Assembly: GCA_004551945.1 (NCBI GenBank)
Contig: SFPN01000013.1
Location: forward strand, 62,001-126,000
Direction: 5' to 3'
Length of the DNA stretch: 64,000 nucleotides
Origin: Clostridiales bacterium
GTDB lineage: Bacteria; Bacillota; Clostridia; Oscillospirales; Oscillospiraceae
The position numbers were made by a program, and so were the translations under genes. The notes under the pieces are model-generated. The model was given only the letters and a program-made list of their open reading frames with translations. It was not told the origin of the DNA and made no database searches. Positions 25,191 through 34,389 of this stretch are shown in pieces. Position 1 is the stretch's first letter; each line of letters starts with the position of its first letter.

Positions 25191-26639
25191 TTGAAGCTAT
25201 CCCGGCTGACCCAGGGCGTAGCCCTGGAGGACCGTGTCGGTCAGGATGTTGAAATTACCGCGCTCACCTGTGACACCCGGAACCTGCCCCCCGGCGGCCT
25301 CTTCGCCGCTTTGGAGGGGAGCACCCAGGACGGAAATCGGTTCATTCCCCAAGCCCTGGAACAGGGCGCGGCGGCGGTCCTCTGCCGCTGTCCGCCCCAG
25401 GCCCCCGGCCCCTGGTTGGTGGCCCCCGACCCCCGGCAGGCCTATGGCCAGCTGTGCGCCAACTGGTTTGGCAATCCGGGGGCGGATATGACGTTGCTGG
25501 CGGTCACCGGCACCAACGGAAAGACCACCACCACATACCTATTAAAACATGTCCTGGAGCAGGTGCTGGGGGCTAAAGCAGGCCTCATCGGCACCAACCA
25601 GAATCTGATCGGGGACACGGTCCTTCCCGCCCGGCGGACCACCCCGGACCCTTACACCCTCCAGTGCCTGCTGGAGCAGATGAAGCGGGCGGGCTGCACC
25701 CACGTGGTGATGGAGGCCTCCTCCCATGCCCTGGACCAGCGGCGCACCGCCGGCCTGCGGTTTGAAGGCGGGATCTTCACCAACCTGACCCGGGACCACC
25801 TGGACTACCACGGCACCATGGAGGCCTACCGCCAGGCCAAGGAGCGGCTGTTCCACCAGTGCCGGACGGGGTTCTTTAACTTAGACGACGGGGCCGGCCG
25901 GACCTTTGCCCGGACCGCCCCCTGCCAGCGGGTCACCTTCTCCCAAACCCGGGGAGAGGCGGACGTTGCGGCCAGGGGCATCCGCCTGCGGCCAGACGGA
26001 GCCCGGTTCCAGGTGAAAGCGGGGGAGGAGAGCTGTGAGGTGAACCTCCCGCTGCCCGGGGGCTTTTCCGTGAGCAACGCCCTAGGGGTGATTGCCTGCT
26101 GCCGTCACCTGGGCTGCCCCCTGGAGCGGATCGCCGAAGCCCTTTCCACCTTCCCAGGGGTGAAGGGGCGGATGGAGGTGGTCCCTGTTCCCGCGCCCTA
26201 TACGGTCCTCATCGACTACGCCCACACCCCCGACGCCCTGGAAAAGGTCCTCACCGCCGCCCGGGAGGTGACCCAGTGCCGCCTGCTGTGCCTGTTCGGC
26301 TGCGGGGGGGACCGGGACCGGACCAAGCGCCCCATCATGGGGGAGATTGCCGGGGAGCTGGCGGATCTCGTGATCCTCACCTCCGACAACCCCCGCACCG
26401 AAGACCCGGAGACCATCCTGGACCAGGTGGCCGCGGGCTTTCCCAAGGGCTTTACCAACTGGGTCCGCCAGCCGGACCGCCGGGCAGCCATCCGGGAGGC
26501 TCTGGCCATGGGCCGGGCCGGAGATGTGATCCTGCTGGCGGGAAAGGGCCATGAAACCTACCAGGACGTCGGCGGCCGGCGAATCCATTTGGACGAACGC
26601 GAAGAAATCACTTCCTTTTTCCGTCAGAATACGGTATAA
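25191..26639 (+). CDS. murE: UDP-MurNAc-tripeptide synthetase MurE
   Basis: Adds the third residue of the peptidoglycan stem, in the cytosol. The 482-residue Mur ligase has the ATP loop TGTNGKTTTTYLL (about residues 105-117), the central-domain HVVMEASSHALDQRR, and DNPRTEDP, whose DNPR motif marks the meso-diaminopimelate-adding form. The start codon is TTG with AGGAGGG seven nt before it. murF, which usually follows, is absent: mraY comes next. Confidence 0.95.
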   Translation: MKLSRLTQGVALEDRVGQDVEITALTCDTRNLPPGGLFAALEGSTQDGNRFIPQALEQGAAAVLCRCPPQAPGPWLVAPDPRQAYGQLCANWFGNPGADMTLLAVTGTNGKTTTTYLLKHVLEQVLGAKAGLIGTNQNLIGDTVLPARRTTPDPYTLQCLLEQMKRAGCTHVVMEASSHALDQRRTAGLRFEGGIFTNLTRDHLDYHGTMEAYRQAKERLFHQCRTGFFNLDDGAGRTFARTAPCQRVTFSQTRGEADVAARGIRLRPDGARFQVKAGEESCEVNLPLPGGFSVSNALGVIACCRHLGCPLERIAEALSTFPGVKGRMEVVPVPAPYTVLIDYAHTPDALEKVLTAAREVTQCRLLCLFGCGGDRDRTKRPIMGEIAGELADLVILTSDNPRTEDPETILDQVAAGFPKGFTNWVRQPDRRAAIREALAMGRAGDVILLAGKGHETYQDVGGRRIHLDEREEITSFFRQNTV

Positions 26640-26721
26640 TACCCTTTTGGCGGCGGAGACAGCCTGGGAGAACAGGCTCCGCCGGGAAAAATGACGTTGA
26701 AACACGCGGAGGTGCAAACCA

Positions 26722-27750
26722 ATGGATCCCATTCTCGTGAAGATGCTGGCGGCGGCCGTCCTTGGCTTTGCCATCAGCGCGGCCTTGGGCAAGGTACTCA
26801 TCCCGGCCCTGCGGCGGCTGAAGGCAGGCCAGTCCATCAAGGAAGACGGCCCCACCTGGCACATGGCAAAGCAGGGGACCCCCACCATGGGCGGCCTGAT
26901 GTTCATTGCGGCAACGGTGATAGCGGTGCTGGTGCTCAACGCCAGGTCCATCTTTGTGGAAGGGGACTGGACCTGTCTGTTCGTGCTCCTCTTCGCCCTG
27001 GTCTTTGGCCTTATCGGCTTTCTGGATGACTACGCCAAGGTGAAGAAAAAGGAGAATACCGGCCTTACCGCCAGCCAGAAGTTCCTGCTCCAGCTGGCGG
27101 CGGCCATTCTGTTTATCGTGCTGCTGCGGAAGTTCGGCATTCTGTCCCCCAACCTGTATGTGCCCTTCTTCGGGGTGGAGTGGAAGCTGCCCTGGGTGGT
27201 GTACATGATCTTCGCCGCCCTGGTGATCACCGGCTGCGTCAACGCGGTGAACATCACCGACGGCATCGACGGCCTGGCCGCCGGGGTGACCCTGCCGGTG
27301 TGCGCCTTTTTTGCCGCCTCCTTTGCCTATGCTTATCTCAACTGGAACCGTCCGGGCAGCGCCGCCATGACGGTGTTTTCCGCCGCCCTCTTCGGGGGGC
27401 TGGTGGGCTTTCTGGTGTATAACTTCCACCCGGCCAAGGTGTTTATGGGGGACACCGGCTCCCTGTTTCTGGGCGGGGCCGTGTGCGGCATGGCCTTCGC
27501 CCTGGACCTGCCCCTGATCCTGGTGCTGGTGGGCATCATTTACATCGTGGAGACCCTGTCTGACATCATTCAGGTGACCTATTTCAAAGCCACCCACGGC
27601 AAGCGGATTTTCCGCATGGCCCCTCTCCATCACCACCTGGAGATGGGGGGCTGGAGCGAGGCAAAGCTGGTGTTTGTGTTCACCGGCATTACCCTGGTGT
27701 GCTGTGTGCTGGCCTTTTTTGGCGCGGCGGGACGGTTTCCCGCCATGTAA
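26722..27750 (+). CDS. mraY: Phospho-MurNAc-pentapeptide transferase MraY
   Basis: Forms lipid I on undecaprenyl phosphate in the membrane. The 342-residue protein has about ten spans and the family motifs DGPTWHMAKQGTPTMGG, FLDDYAKVKKKENTGL (Asp pair), NITDGIDGLAAG and KVFMGDTGSLFLGG, ending with APLHHHLEMGGWSE. GGAGGTG precedes the ATG. It lies between murE and ftsW, with murF and murD missing from their usual places. Confidence 0.97.
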   Translation: MDPILVKMLAAAVLGFAISAALGKVLIPALRRLKAGQSIKEDGPTWHMAKQGTPTMGGLMFIAATVIAVLVLNARSIFVEGDWTCLFVLLFALVFGLIGFLDDYAKVKKKENTGLTASQKFLLQLAAAILFIVLLRKFGILSPNLYVPFFGVEWKLPWVVYMIFAALVITGCVNAVNITDGIDGLAAGVTLPVCAFFAASFAYAYLNWNRPGSAAMTVFSAALFGGLVGFLVYNFHPAKVFMGDTGSLFLGGAVCGMAFALDLPLILVLVGIIYIVETLSDIIQVTYFKATHGKRIFRMAPLHHHLEMGGWSEAKLVFVFTGITLVCCVLAFFGAAGRFPAM

Positions 27751-27789
27751 CCCTGTTTTTCATTCTTGCGTCCGGGAGGGATCGTATCC

Positions 27790-29013
27790 GTGGCAAAGAC
27801 CCTACAAAGTCCGCTGAAAAGAAAAGAACGCACGGCAAAGCCCAAGACCCAGATTCAGGGTCAGGTGGATATGCCCTTCATGCTGCTGACCGTCCTGCTG
27901 GTGGTCATCGGCCTGGTGATGCTGCTGTCGGCCTCTTACCCCACGGCCATCTACGACCCCCAGAACCGGACCGGCGGCGACGCTTTCTACTACTTTAAGC
28001 GGCAGGCCGTTTTCGCTCTGCTGGGCTTCGCGGTGATGTATGTCGTCTCCAAGCTCAACTACCGGGGCCTGCAGGGACTGGCCCTCACCATCCTGCTGAT
28101 CTCCTTCGTGGCCATGCTGGCGGTGAAGATCCCCGGCCTGGGCTATACCTCCGGCGGCGCCACCCGCTGGCTGAAGTACCCCATCCAGTGGCAGCCCTCG
28201 GAGCTGGGCAAGTTCGGCCTGATTCTATACTTCTCGTCCCGCCTGGCCAAGCGGGACGAGCGGATTCCTTTGTCCTTTAATCCCCGGTCCACCCTGGGCC
28301 GCTTCGGCAACTGGCTGGAGCGCATCGGCTTTTTCGAGCTGGTGCCTTACGGCCTGGTGCTGGTGGTGATGATCGGCATTCTGGCCATCCAGCCCCACAT
28401 GTCCGCCTCCATCCAGATGGTGGTCATCGCCGCTGCCATCCTCTTTGCCGGGGGCATCGCCGTGGGCTGGTTTATCGCCGGCGGCGCGGCGGTGGGCGGC
28501 GCCCTTACCGTTATCATCCTGGCCACTGACTACATGACCTCCCGCATTACCATGTGGAGGGACCCCTGGAGTGACCCGCTGGACAAGGGCCTGCAGGCCA
28601 TCCAGTCCATGCTGGCCATCGGCTCCGGCGGCCTGTTCGGCGTGGGCCTGGGCAACAGCCGGCAGAAGTTTTTGTACCTGCCGGAACCCCAGAACGACTT
28701 TATCTTCGCCATCGTCTGCGAGGAGCTGGGCCTGGTGGGGGCCACCCTGATCCTGGCCCTCTTCGCCCTGCTGATTGTCCGGGGGTACTGGCTGGCCCTC
28801 CACGCCCGGGATAAGTTCGGCTCCCTGGTCATCGTGGGCATTATGACCCTGTTTGCCTTCCAGGTGTTCGCCAACGTGGCGGTGGTGACCAACCTCTTCC
28901 CGGTGACGGGCATCTCCCTGCCCTTCTTCAGCGCGGGGGGATCGGCCCTCATTATCCAGATGGCAGAAATGGGGCTGGTGCTCAGTATATCCCGGCAAAA
29001 CCCGGTCAACTGA
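27790..29013 (+). CDS. ftsW: FtsW/SpoVE-type peptidoglycan glycosyltransferase
   Basis: SEDS-family membrane glycosyltransferase that polymerises lipid II, working with the upstream PBP. The 407-residue product has about ten spans; it shows GGATRWLKYPIQWQPSELGK, IQPHMSASIQ and PEPQNDFIFAIVCEELG, SEDS signatures. A short basic N-terminal extension precedes the first span. GTG 27790 with GGGAGGG nine nt upstream is favoured over TTG 27766. SpoVE and FtsW cannot be told apart here. Confidence 0.93.
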   Translation: MAKTLQSPLKRKERTAKPKTQIQGQVDMPFMLLTVLLVVIGLVMLLSASYPTAIYDPQNRTGGDAFYYFKRQAVFALLGFAVMYVVSKLNYRGLQGLALTILLISFVAMLAVKIPGLGYTSGGATRWLKYPIQWQPSELGKFGLILYFSSRLAKRDERIPLSFNPRSTLGRFGNWLERIGFFELVPYGLVLVVMIGILAIQPHMSASIQMVVIAAAILFAGGIAVGWFIAGGAAVGGALTVIILATDYMTSRITMWRDPWSDPLDKGLQAIQSMLAIGSGGLFGVGLGNSRQKFLYLPEPQNDFIFAIVCEELGLVGATLILALFALLIVRGYWLALHARDKFGSLVIVGIMTLFAFQVFANVAVVTNLFPVTGISLPFFSAGGSALIIQMAEMGLVLSISRQNPVN

Positions 29014-29015
29014 GA

Positions 29016-29050
29016 CACGCTTGGACCCGCTTCGCTTGGCTCCAAGCGTG
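29016..29050. repeat. Hairpin between ftsW and murG
   Basis: Ten-base-pair perfect stem CACGCTTGGA/TCCAAGCGTG around a 15-nt loop, without a T run. Possibly an mRNA processing or stability element. Confidence 0.5.
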
Positions 29051-29108
29051 AGAAATTTGCACTGCGTTCAGCGCACGGGCCGCTGGCCCGCGAAAAGGAG
29101 CGTTCATT

Positions 29109-30221
29109 ATGAAAGTGTTGTTTACCTGCGGCGGCACGGCGGGGCATATTAACCCCGCGGTGGCTCTGGCCCGCATGGTCCAGGAGAGAAACGCCGGCAG
29201 CCAGGTCCTCTTTGTGGGGGCCAAGGGCGGGATGGAGGAGCGGCTGGTGCCGAAGGAGGGGTTCCCTCTGGAAACGGTGACCATCAGCTCCTTTTGGCGC
29301 AGCCTGAGCCCCTCCGGCATCCGCCACAACTTAAAGACCCTGCGCAACCTGTCCGTGTCCAAAAAGGAGGCCGCCCGGATTCTGGACGACTTCCAGCCCG
29401 ACCTGGTGGTGGGCACGGGGGGCTACGCCTCCTACCCGGTGGTCCATGAGGCCGCCCGCCGGGGCATCCCCACGGCGGTGCACGAGTCCAACGCGGTGCC
29501 CGGCCTCACCACCCAGCGGCTGGCCAAGGTGGCCGACCGGGTGATGGTGGGCTACGAGGAGTCCCGGGCCAGCTACTCCGATCCGGACAAGGTGGTGGTC
29601 ACCGGCACCCCGGTGCGGGGAGGCTTTTTCAAGTACACCAAGGAAGAGGCTCGGGCCGCCCTGGGCATCACGGACGACCGTCCGCTGCTCCTGTCCTACT
29701 GGGGCAGCCTGGGGGCCGACGTGATGAACGGCTACATGACCGACTTTATCCGCCAGGAGATCCAGGCGGGCTGCCCCTTCCACCACATCCACGGGGCCGG
29801 GCGCAACTTTGCCGAAATGTCCCAGGCGCTGAAGGACGTTCCGCTGCCCGAGGCTGTCCAGCTGCGGGAGTACATCTACGACATGCCCACGGTGATGGCG
29901 GCGGCGGACCTGGTGCTCTGCCGGGGCGGGGCCTCCACCCTGTCGGAGCTCACCGCCATCGGCAAGCCTGCGGTGATCGTCCCCTCTCCCAACGTGACCA
30001 ACAACCACCAGGAGAAAAACGCCAACGTGCTGGCCAAGCAGGGCGGCGCGGTGGTGCTGCTGGAGCCGGTGTGCAGCGGCCAGACCCTGTACAAGACCGC
30101 CTCCGACCTGCTGGCGAACCCTGCCCGCCGGGGGGAGATGGCCCAGGCCATGGCCGAGGTGGGTATCCCCGAGGCAGCGGAGAAAATCTACGAAACCCTG
30201 ATGGGGTTGCTCAAGGTGTAA
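29109..30221 (+). CDS. murG: Lipid II synthase MurG
   Basis: Transfers GlcNAc from UDP-GlcNAc to lipid I at the inner face of the membrane. The 370-residue GT-B protein starts with CGGTAGHINPAVALA (the family G-loop). It has DLVVGTGGYASYPVVHEA, HESNAVPGLTTQRLA and the UDP-GlcNAc site CRGGASTLSELTAIGKPAV. AAAGGAG precedes the ATG. Confidence 0.96.
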   Translation: MKVLFTCGGTAGHINPAVALARMVQERNAGSQVLFVGAKGGMEERLVPKEGFPLETVTISSFWRSLSPSGIRHNLKTLRNLSVSKKEAARILDDFQPDLVVGTGGYASYPVVHEAARRGIPTAVHESNAVPGLTTQRLAKVADRVMVGYEESRASYSDPDKVVVTGTPVRGGFFKYTKEEARAALGITDDRPLLLSYWGSLGADVMNGYMTDFIRQEIQAGCPFHHIHGAGRNFAEMSQALKDVPLPEAVQLREYIYDMPTVMAAADLVLCRGGASTLSELTAIGKPAVIVPSPNVTNNHQEKNANVLAKQGGAVVLLEPVCSGQTLYKTASDLLANPARRGEMAQAMAEVGIPEAAEKIYETLMGLLKV

Positions 30222-30311
30222 TAACCGGGGTGCTGCACCCCCAGGAACCACCCCCTTTCCCCCCGCATAGGATGGCGTAAACAGCCACAGACCTGGATCG
30301 GGGGAGAGAAG

Positions 30312-31565
30312 ATGGAGTATTATGCAGTGCGGGGAGGCCACCCCCTGGAGGGGGCCGTGGCCGTTCACGGAGCGAAGAACAGCGCCCTGCCCATTCTGGC
30401 AGCTGCTTTGCTGGCGGAGGGGGAGAGCGTCATACATAACTGCCCGGACCTGACCGACACCGCCGGGGCGCTGGAGATTCTCACCAGCCTGGGCTGCCGG
30501 GTCACCCGGGAGGGGCGCACCGTCCGGGTGGACACCACCTGCCGGCAGGGCTGGGCCGTGCCCGACCGCCTGATGGGGCAGATGCGGGCCTCGGTCCTCT
30601 TTCTGGGGTCCCTGCTGGCCCGGTCCGGGCGGGCGGAGGCCTGCTGGCCGGGAGGCTGCGCCCTGGGGTCCCGGCCCATTGACCTGCACATCCGGGCCTT
30701 TCAGGCCCTGGGGGCCCAGGTGCTGGACCGGGAGGGCCGGCTTTTCTGCCGGGCCGACCGCCTGCGGGGCCGCCATTTGGCTCTGCCCTTTCCCAGCGTA
30801 GGGGCCACGGAAAACACCATGCTGGCTGCCTGCGGCGCGGAAGGGGTCACCATCCTGGACAACGCCGCCCGGGAGCCGGAGATTACCGACCTGCAAGGCT
30901 TTCTTCGGTCCATGGGGGCGGAGGTCTCCGGAGCGGGCACCAGCCAGATCCGCATTCGGGGCGGTCTGCCCCTGCACCCTGGCTCCTACACTGTCATGGC
31001 CGACCGGATCGTCACCGCTACCTACCTGTGCGCGGTGGCTGCCGCCGGCGGGGAGGGGGAGTTGCTGGGCGCAGACGGCACCATGCTGGCCCCGGTGGTG
31101 GACACCCTCCGCTTGGCCGGCTGCCAGGTGGAGCAGAGACCAGACCGATTGTGGATCTGCCGGAAAGACCCTTTGCAGCCAGTGGGAACGGTGATCACCG
31201 GCCCGTACCCCGCCTTTCCTACGGACGCCCAACCCCTGCTGGCGGCGGTTTTGGCGGCGGGACAGGGGGAGAGCCGGATCGTGGAGACCATCTTCGACCA
31301 GCGCTTCCGGTACACCCAGGAGTTAAAGAAAATGGGAGCCGCCATTTCGGTGGAGGGCTCCGCTGCCCGGATCACCGGCCGTCCCCTCCGGGGGGCGCAG
31401 GTGGAGGCCGCCGACCTGCGGGGCGGGGCCGCCCTGGTTATCGCCGCCCTGGCGGCGGCGGGAGACAGCCGGATTCACGGGCTGGAGCATCTGGACCGGG
31501 GCTACGAGAGCCTGGACCAGGATCTGGCCGCCTTAGGCGCGGGGATTCAGCGCACCACACGATAG
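30312..31565 (+). CDS. murA: UDP-GlcNAc enolpyruvyl transferase MurA
   Basis: First committed step of peptidoglycan synthesis, cytosolic. The 417-residue protein has GAKNSALPIL with the catalytic Lys, and PGGCALGSRPIDLH with the fosfomycin-sensitive Cys116. The repeated inverse barrel pattern continues to LDRGYESLDQDLAALGA at the C-terminus. It sits between murG and divIB, where several Firmicutes have murB or murA. Another murA elsewhere in the genome is possible, since Firmicutes often carry two. GGGGAGAG is upstream of the ATG. Confidence 0.94.
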   Translation: MEYYAVRGGHPLEGAVAVHGAKNSALPILAAALLAEGESVIHNCPDLTDTAGALEILTSLGCRVTREGRTVRVDTTCRQGWAVPDRLMGQMRASVLFLGSLLARSGRAEACWPGGCALGSRPIDLHIRAFQALGAQVLDREGRLFCRADRLRGRHLALPFPSVGATENTMLAACGAEGVTILDNAAREPEITDLQGFLRSMGAEVSGAGTSQIRIRGGLPLHPGSYTVMADRIVTATYLCAVAAAGGEGELLGADGTMLAPVVDTLRLAGCQVEQRPDRLWICRKDPLQPVGTVITGPYPAFPTDAQPLLAAVLAAGQGESRIVETIFDQRFRYTQELKKMGAAISVEGSAARITGRPLRGAQVEAADLRGGAALVIAALAAAGDSRIHGLEHLDRGYESLDQDLAALGAGIQRTTR

Positions 31566-31577
31566 AGGAAGAGCAGT

Positions 31578-32333
31578 ATGGCGAAAAAACAAAAGGAAAC
31601 CAAATACCGCACCGTGCGGGGAGGCATCCTCTACGGCATCCTGACGGCTGTTCTGGTGGCCGTCTCCGTGGTGCTGGCCTGCACCGTCTTCTTCCGGGTG
31701 GAGGAGGTCACCGTGGAGGGCTGCGAGCGCTACTCCGCCGAGCAGGTCCTGGCGGTGGCGGCGGTGGAGAAGGGGGCCAACCTGATTCTCACCCCCTCTG
31801 ACCAGATTGAGCACCGAATCAGCAAGAATCTGCCCTATGTGGACACGGTGCAGGCGCAGAAGCGCTTTCCCACCACCTTAAAGCTGGTGATCACCGAGTC
31901 CCAGCCTGTGGCGGTGATGGCCGCCGGGGAGGAGCAGTGGATCATCGACGCCAAGGGAAAGGTTCTGGAAAAGGCCGACGAGGGTCTGGCCCTTCAGTAC
32001 ATCCAGGTAAAGGGTCTGGAGCTGACTTCTCCCCAGCAGGGGCAGCCCGCCCAGACCGGACCGGAGGGGGAAAAGAGGCTGGGGAGCCTGCTGGGCTTGC
32101 TCCAGGCCCTTCAGGACCAGGAGCTTATCAGCGAGATTACGGAGATTGACGCTTCCTTAAGCACGGAAATCTCCATGGTCTACCAGGGGCGCATCAAGGC
32201 AACCATGCTCACCAGCGCCGATTTTAACCGGAGAATCCAGATCTTTGAGGCGGTGGTGGCCCTGGCCGGGGAGTATGATCGGGGCACCGTGAACCTGAAA
32301 ACCGAGAAGGTTTTCTTCACCCTGGACAACTGA
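31578..32333 (+). CDS. ftsQ: Cell division protein DivIB/FtsQ
   Basis: Bitopic divisome protein. The 251-residue product has a basic cytoplasmic tail, one span (about residues 17-40, GILYGILTAVLVAVSVVLAC), then a POTRA domain (FFRVEEVTVEGCERYSAEQV) and an FtsQ beta domain with KLVITESQPVAVM. It starts 12 nt after murA with AGAGGAAGAG upstream. A promoter for ftsZ lies after it, so ftsZ can be expressed separately. Confidence 0.92.
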   Translation: MAKKQKETKYRTVRGGILYGILTAVLVAVSVVLACTVFFRVEEVTVEGCERYSAEQVLAVAAVEKGANLILTPSDQIEHRISKNLPYVDTVQAQKRFPTTLKLVITESQPVAVMAAGEEQWIIDAKGKVLEKADEGLALQYIQVKGLELTSPQQGQPAQTGPEGEKRLGSLLGLLQALQDQELISEITEIDASLSTEISMVYQGRIKATMLTSADFNRRIQIFEAVVALAGEYDRGTVNLKTEKVFFTLDN

Positions 32334-32405
32334 GGCAGGCCCGGAAGAGGGTCCCGATGGAATGAATTTTTTTCGAAAAGATGGAGAATAATTCAAACTT
32401 TTCTA

Positions 32406-32434
32406 TTGACCTGCCGAAGAAAGGGCGATACAAT
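32406..32434 (+). promoter_or_regulatory. Promoter for ftsZ
   Basis: TTGACC (32406-32411), 17-nt spacer, TACAAT (32429-32434), with a leader of about 50 nt. Confidence 0.8.
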
Positions 32435-32492
32435 AAAGGAAAATGATAATTTCAGGAATTTGTTCAGATAAATACACTTAGGAGGATCGATC

Positions 32493-33599
32493 ATGGCGTT
32501 TGGATTAGATACCGGAGCGGAGTCCGTTGTTAATATTAAGGTGATCGGCGTTGGCGGCGGCGGCAGCAACGTGGTAAACCGTATGGTGGAAACGGGTGTA
32601 AAGGGCGTTGACTTTATCGCCGTGAACACCGATAAGCAGGCGCTGGCCGTGTCTGGCGCCAACCAGAAGATCCAGATCGGCGAGAAGCTGACCGAGGGTC
32701 AGGGCGCAGGCTCCAACCCCGAGGTGGGCCGTCAGTCCGCGGAGGAGAGCCGCACCCAGATCTCCAAGGTGCTGGAGGGCACCGACATGGTGTTCATCAC
32801 CGCCGGCATGGGCGGCGGCACCGGCACCGGCGCAGCACCCATCCTGGCTGACCTGGCCAAGGAAATGGATATCCTGACCGTGGGCGTGGTCACCAAGCCC
32901 TTCTCCTTTGAGGGCCGCCGCCGGATGCAGCAGGCCGAGCTGGGCATTGAGAACCTGCGCACCAAGGTGGACTCTCTGGTCATCATCCCCAACGACCGTC
33001 TGAAGTTCGTCACCGAGCAGAAGATCACCCTGTCCAATGCCTTTGAAGTGGCCGACGATGTGCTGCGCCAGGCCGTGCAGTCCATCTCCGACCTGATTAA
33101 GAACACCGGCTTCATCAACCTGGACTTTGCCGACGTGTCCGCCGTTATGAAGGACGCCGGCATGGCACACATGGGCGTGGGCCGCGCCGCCGGCAAGAAC
33201 AAGGCCGAGGAAGCTGCCCGCCGCGCCGTTTCCAGCCCCCTGCTGGAGACCTCCATCAACGGCGCCCGGGGCGTGCTGGTGAACGTCACCGGCTCCACCG
33301 ACGTGGGCCTGGAGGAAGTGGAAGTGGCCGCCAACCTGGTCCAGGAGGCTGCCGATCCCAACGCCCTCATCATCTTCGGCGCCACCTTCGACGAGAGCCT
33401 GGAGGACGAGATCGTGGTCACCGTCATTGCCACCGGCTTTGACGAGAAGATCATGAACAGCAAGTCCACCGTTACCTCCGAGAAGCCCAGCAAGAGCAGC
33501 GGCCGCTCCTCCTCCCGCAGCCAGGAGCCTGCCGGCGGCATGGACGATGACGATCCCTACAAGGAGATCTTCAAGATCTTCAGCAAGGACAACCGCTGA
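32493..33599 (+). CDS. ftsZ: Cell division GTPase FtsZ
   Basis: Tubulin-like GTPase that forms the division ring. The 368-residue protein has [17 protein letters not shown], the tubulin signature [12 protein letters not shown] (about residues 105-116), and [15 protein letters not shown] (T7 loop). A Ser/Lys/Arg-rich linker (about 325-345) leads to a C-terminal conserved-type tail, [26 protein letters not shown] is upstream. ftsA, often just before ftsZ, is not here, so membrane attachment may use SepF or an ftsA elsewhere. Confidence 0.97.
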   Translation: MAFGLDTGAESVVNIKVIGVGGGGSNVVNRMVETGVKGVDFIAVNTDKQALAVSGANQKIQIGEKLTEGQGAGSNPEVGRQSAEESRTQISKVLEGTDMVFITAGMGGGTGTGAAPILADLAKEMDILTVGVVTKPFSFEGRRRMQQAELGIENLRTKVDSLVIIPNDRLKFVTEQKITLSNAFEVADDVLRQAVQSISDLIKNTGFINLDFADVSAVMKDAGMAHMGVGRAAGKNKAEEAARRAVSSPLLETSINGARGVLVNVTGSTDVGLEEVEVAANLVQEAADPNALIIFGATFDESLEDEIVVTVIATGFDEKIMNSKSTVTSEKPSKSSGRSSSRSQEPAGGMDDDDPYKEIFKIFSKDNR

Positions 33600-33615
33600 A
33601 ACACAGAAAACCAAG

Positions 33616-33652
33616 AACCGCCCCTTGGAACACTCCAAGGGGCGGTTTTTTC
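33616..33652 (+). terminator. Terminator of ftsZ
   Basis: Fourteen-base-pair perfect stem (AACCGCCCCTTGGA/TCCAAGGGGCGGTT) with a T run. Confidence 0.93.
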
Positions 33653-33657
33653 TGTTC

Positions 33658-33705
33658 TTGGCTCCCCCTCTGGGGGAGCTGTCAGCGAAGCTGACTGAGA
33701 GGGGG
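33658..33705. repeat. Short interspersed palindromic repeat, copy 1
   Basis: TTGGCTCCCCCTCTGGGGGA continues as GCTGTCAGCGAAGCTGACTG: two small hairpins (GCTCCCC/GGGGAGC and GTCAGC/GCTGAC). A related partial copy lies at 61248-61272. The shared block differs at one position over about 24 nt. Both copies sit just after a terminator. Confidence 0.65.
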
Positions 33706-33707
33706 CG

Positions 33708-34211
33708 CTACCCGACATCCAGCACCACGGTTTTGACCCCCTGCCGCAGGGCGTAGGAAAGGGTGTTCAGGGTGCCCCCCTGGGGGCGGCCGTCGTAGAC
33801 GGCGATGAGCAGGCCGGAGCGGTCCACCATGTACCGGTTCCGGCGGGCCATGCACCCGGCGGTGTAGTGGTGCTGGACCATGGTCTCAAAGTCGCACTGG
33901 TCCAGCAGGCGCTGCCGCCGCAGCCGGTCCGCCTCCGGCCACCGGTCGGCCTGGCCCACAAAGGGGACGGCGGCCTCCAGGGTGATCTCCGGGTGAACCT
34001 GGCGGAGGGCCAGCACGGCCTCGGCAAAATATAGGTCAGACCCCTGGGCCATGCCGCAGATAAAGTGGCGGCAGCCGCTGTTGTAAGCGCCCTCTAAAGC
34101 GCCGGCCAGGCGCTCCTTCAGGTCCAGGCAGCGGGGGTCGGTTTCGTCGTCGCCCCAGGGCAGGCGGCTGCTCCGGTGGCCGGTAAAGCAGCAGCTGTCA
34201 GCGCGGTCCAT
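33708..34211 (-). CDS. SLOG-family (DUF1273/YpsA-like) protein
   Basis: A 167-residue soluble protein of the SLOG superfamily, whose members are thought to bind nucleotides or their derivatives. It begins with SCCFTGHRSSRLPWG (the family's CxFTGHR block), then HFICGMAQGSDLYFAEAVL, the glycine-rich nucleotide-site region, and GLLIAVYDGRPQGGT. Biological role is unknown; the Bacillus homologue YpsA affects cell division. It lies convergent to ftsZ. GGGAGGG precedes the ATG. Confidence 0.82.
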   Translation of the reverse strand: MDRADSCCFTGHRSSRLPWGDDETDPRCLDLKERLAGALEGAYNSGCRHFICGMAQGSDLYFAEAVLALRQVHPEITLEAAVPFVGQADRWPEADRLRRQRLLDQCDFETMVQHHYTAGCMARRNRYMVDRSGLLIAVYDGRPQGGTLNTLSYALRQGVKTVVLDVG

Positions 34212-34321
34212 GGGGGTCCCTCCCTTCGTAACATTCTTCTCCCGTCATCTTATAACGAAAGCCAGGGGAAAGTCAACGGCCGGGGAGAAGAAGTCAGGAA
34301 AGGGAGGCCCAATTTTGGGGG

Positions 34322-34349
34322 TTGTATTTTTGTTGAAAGCTGGTATACT
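34322..34349 (+). promoter_or_regulatory. Promoter for the ECF S component
   Basis: TTGTAT (34322-34327), 16-nt spacer, TATACT (34344-34349). The 5' leader is only about 35 nt, too short for an FMN riboswitch. Confidence 0.6.
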
Positions 34350-34389
34350 ACAGTTGCGTTTGTCAGATTATACTTGGGAGGCTCCGTTT

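Noticed and set aside
33658..33705. CRISPR-like or transposon end
   Set aside because: Only one short palindrome with one partial copy 27 kb away; no spacers, no target duplication and no transposase.
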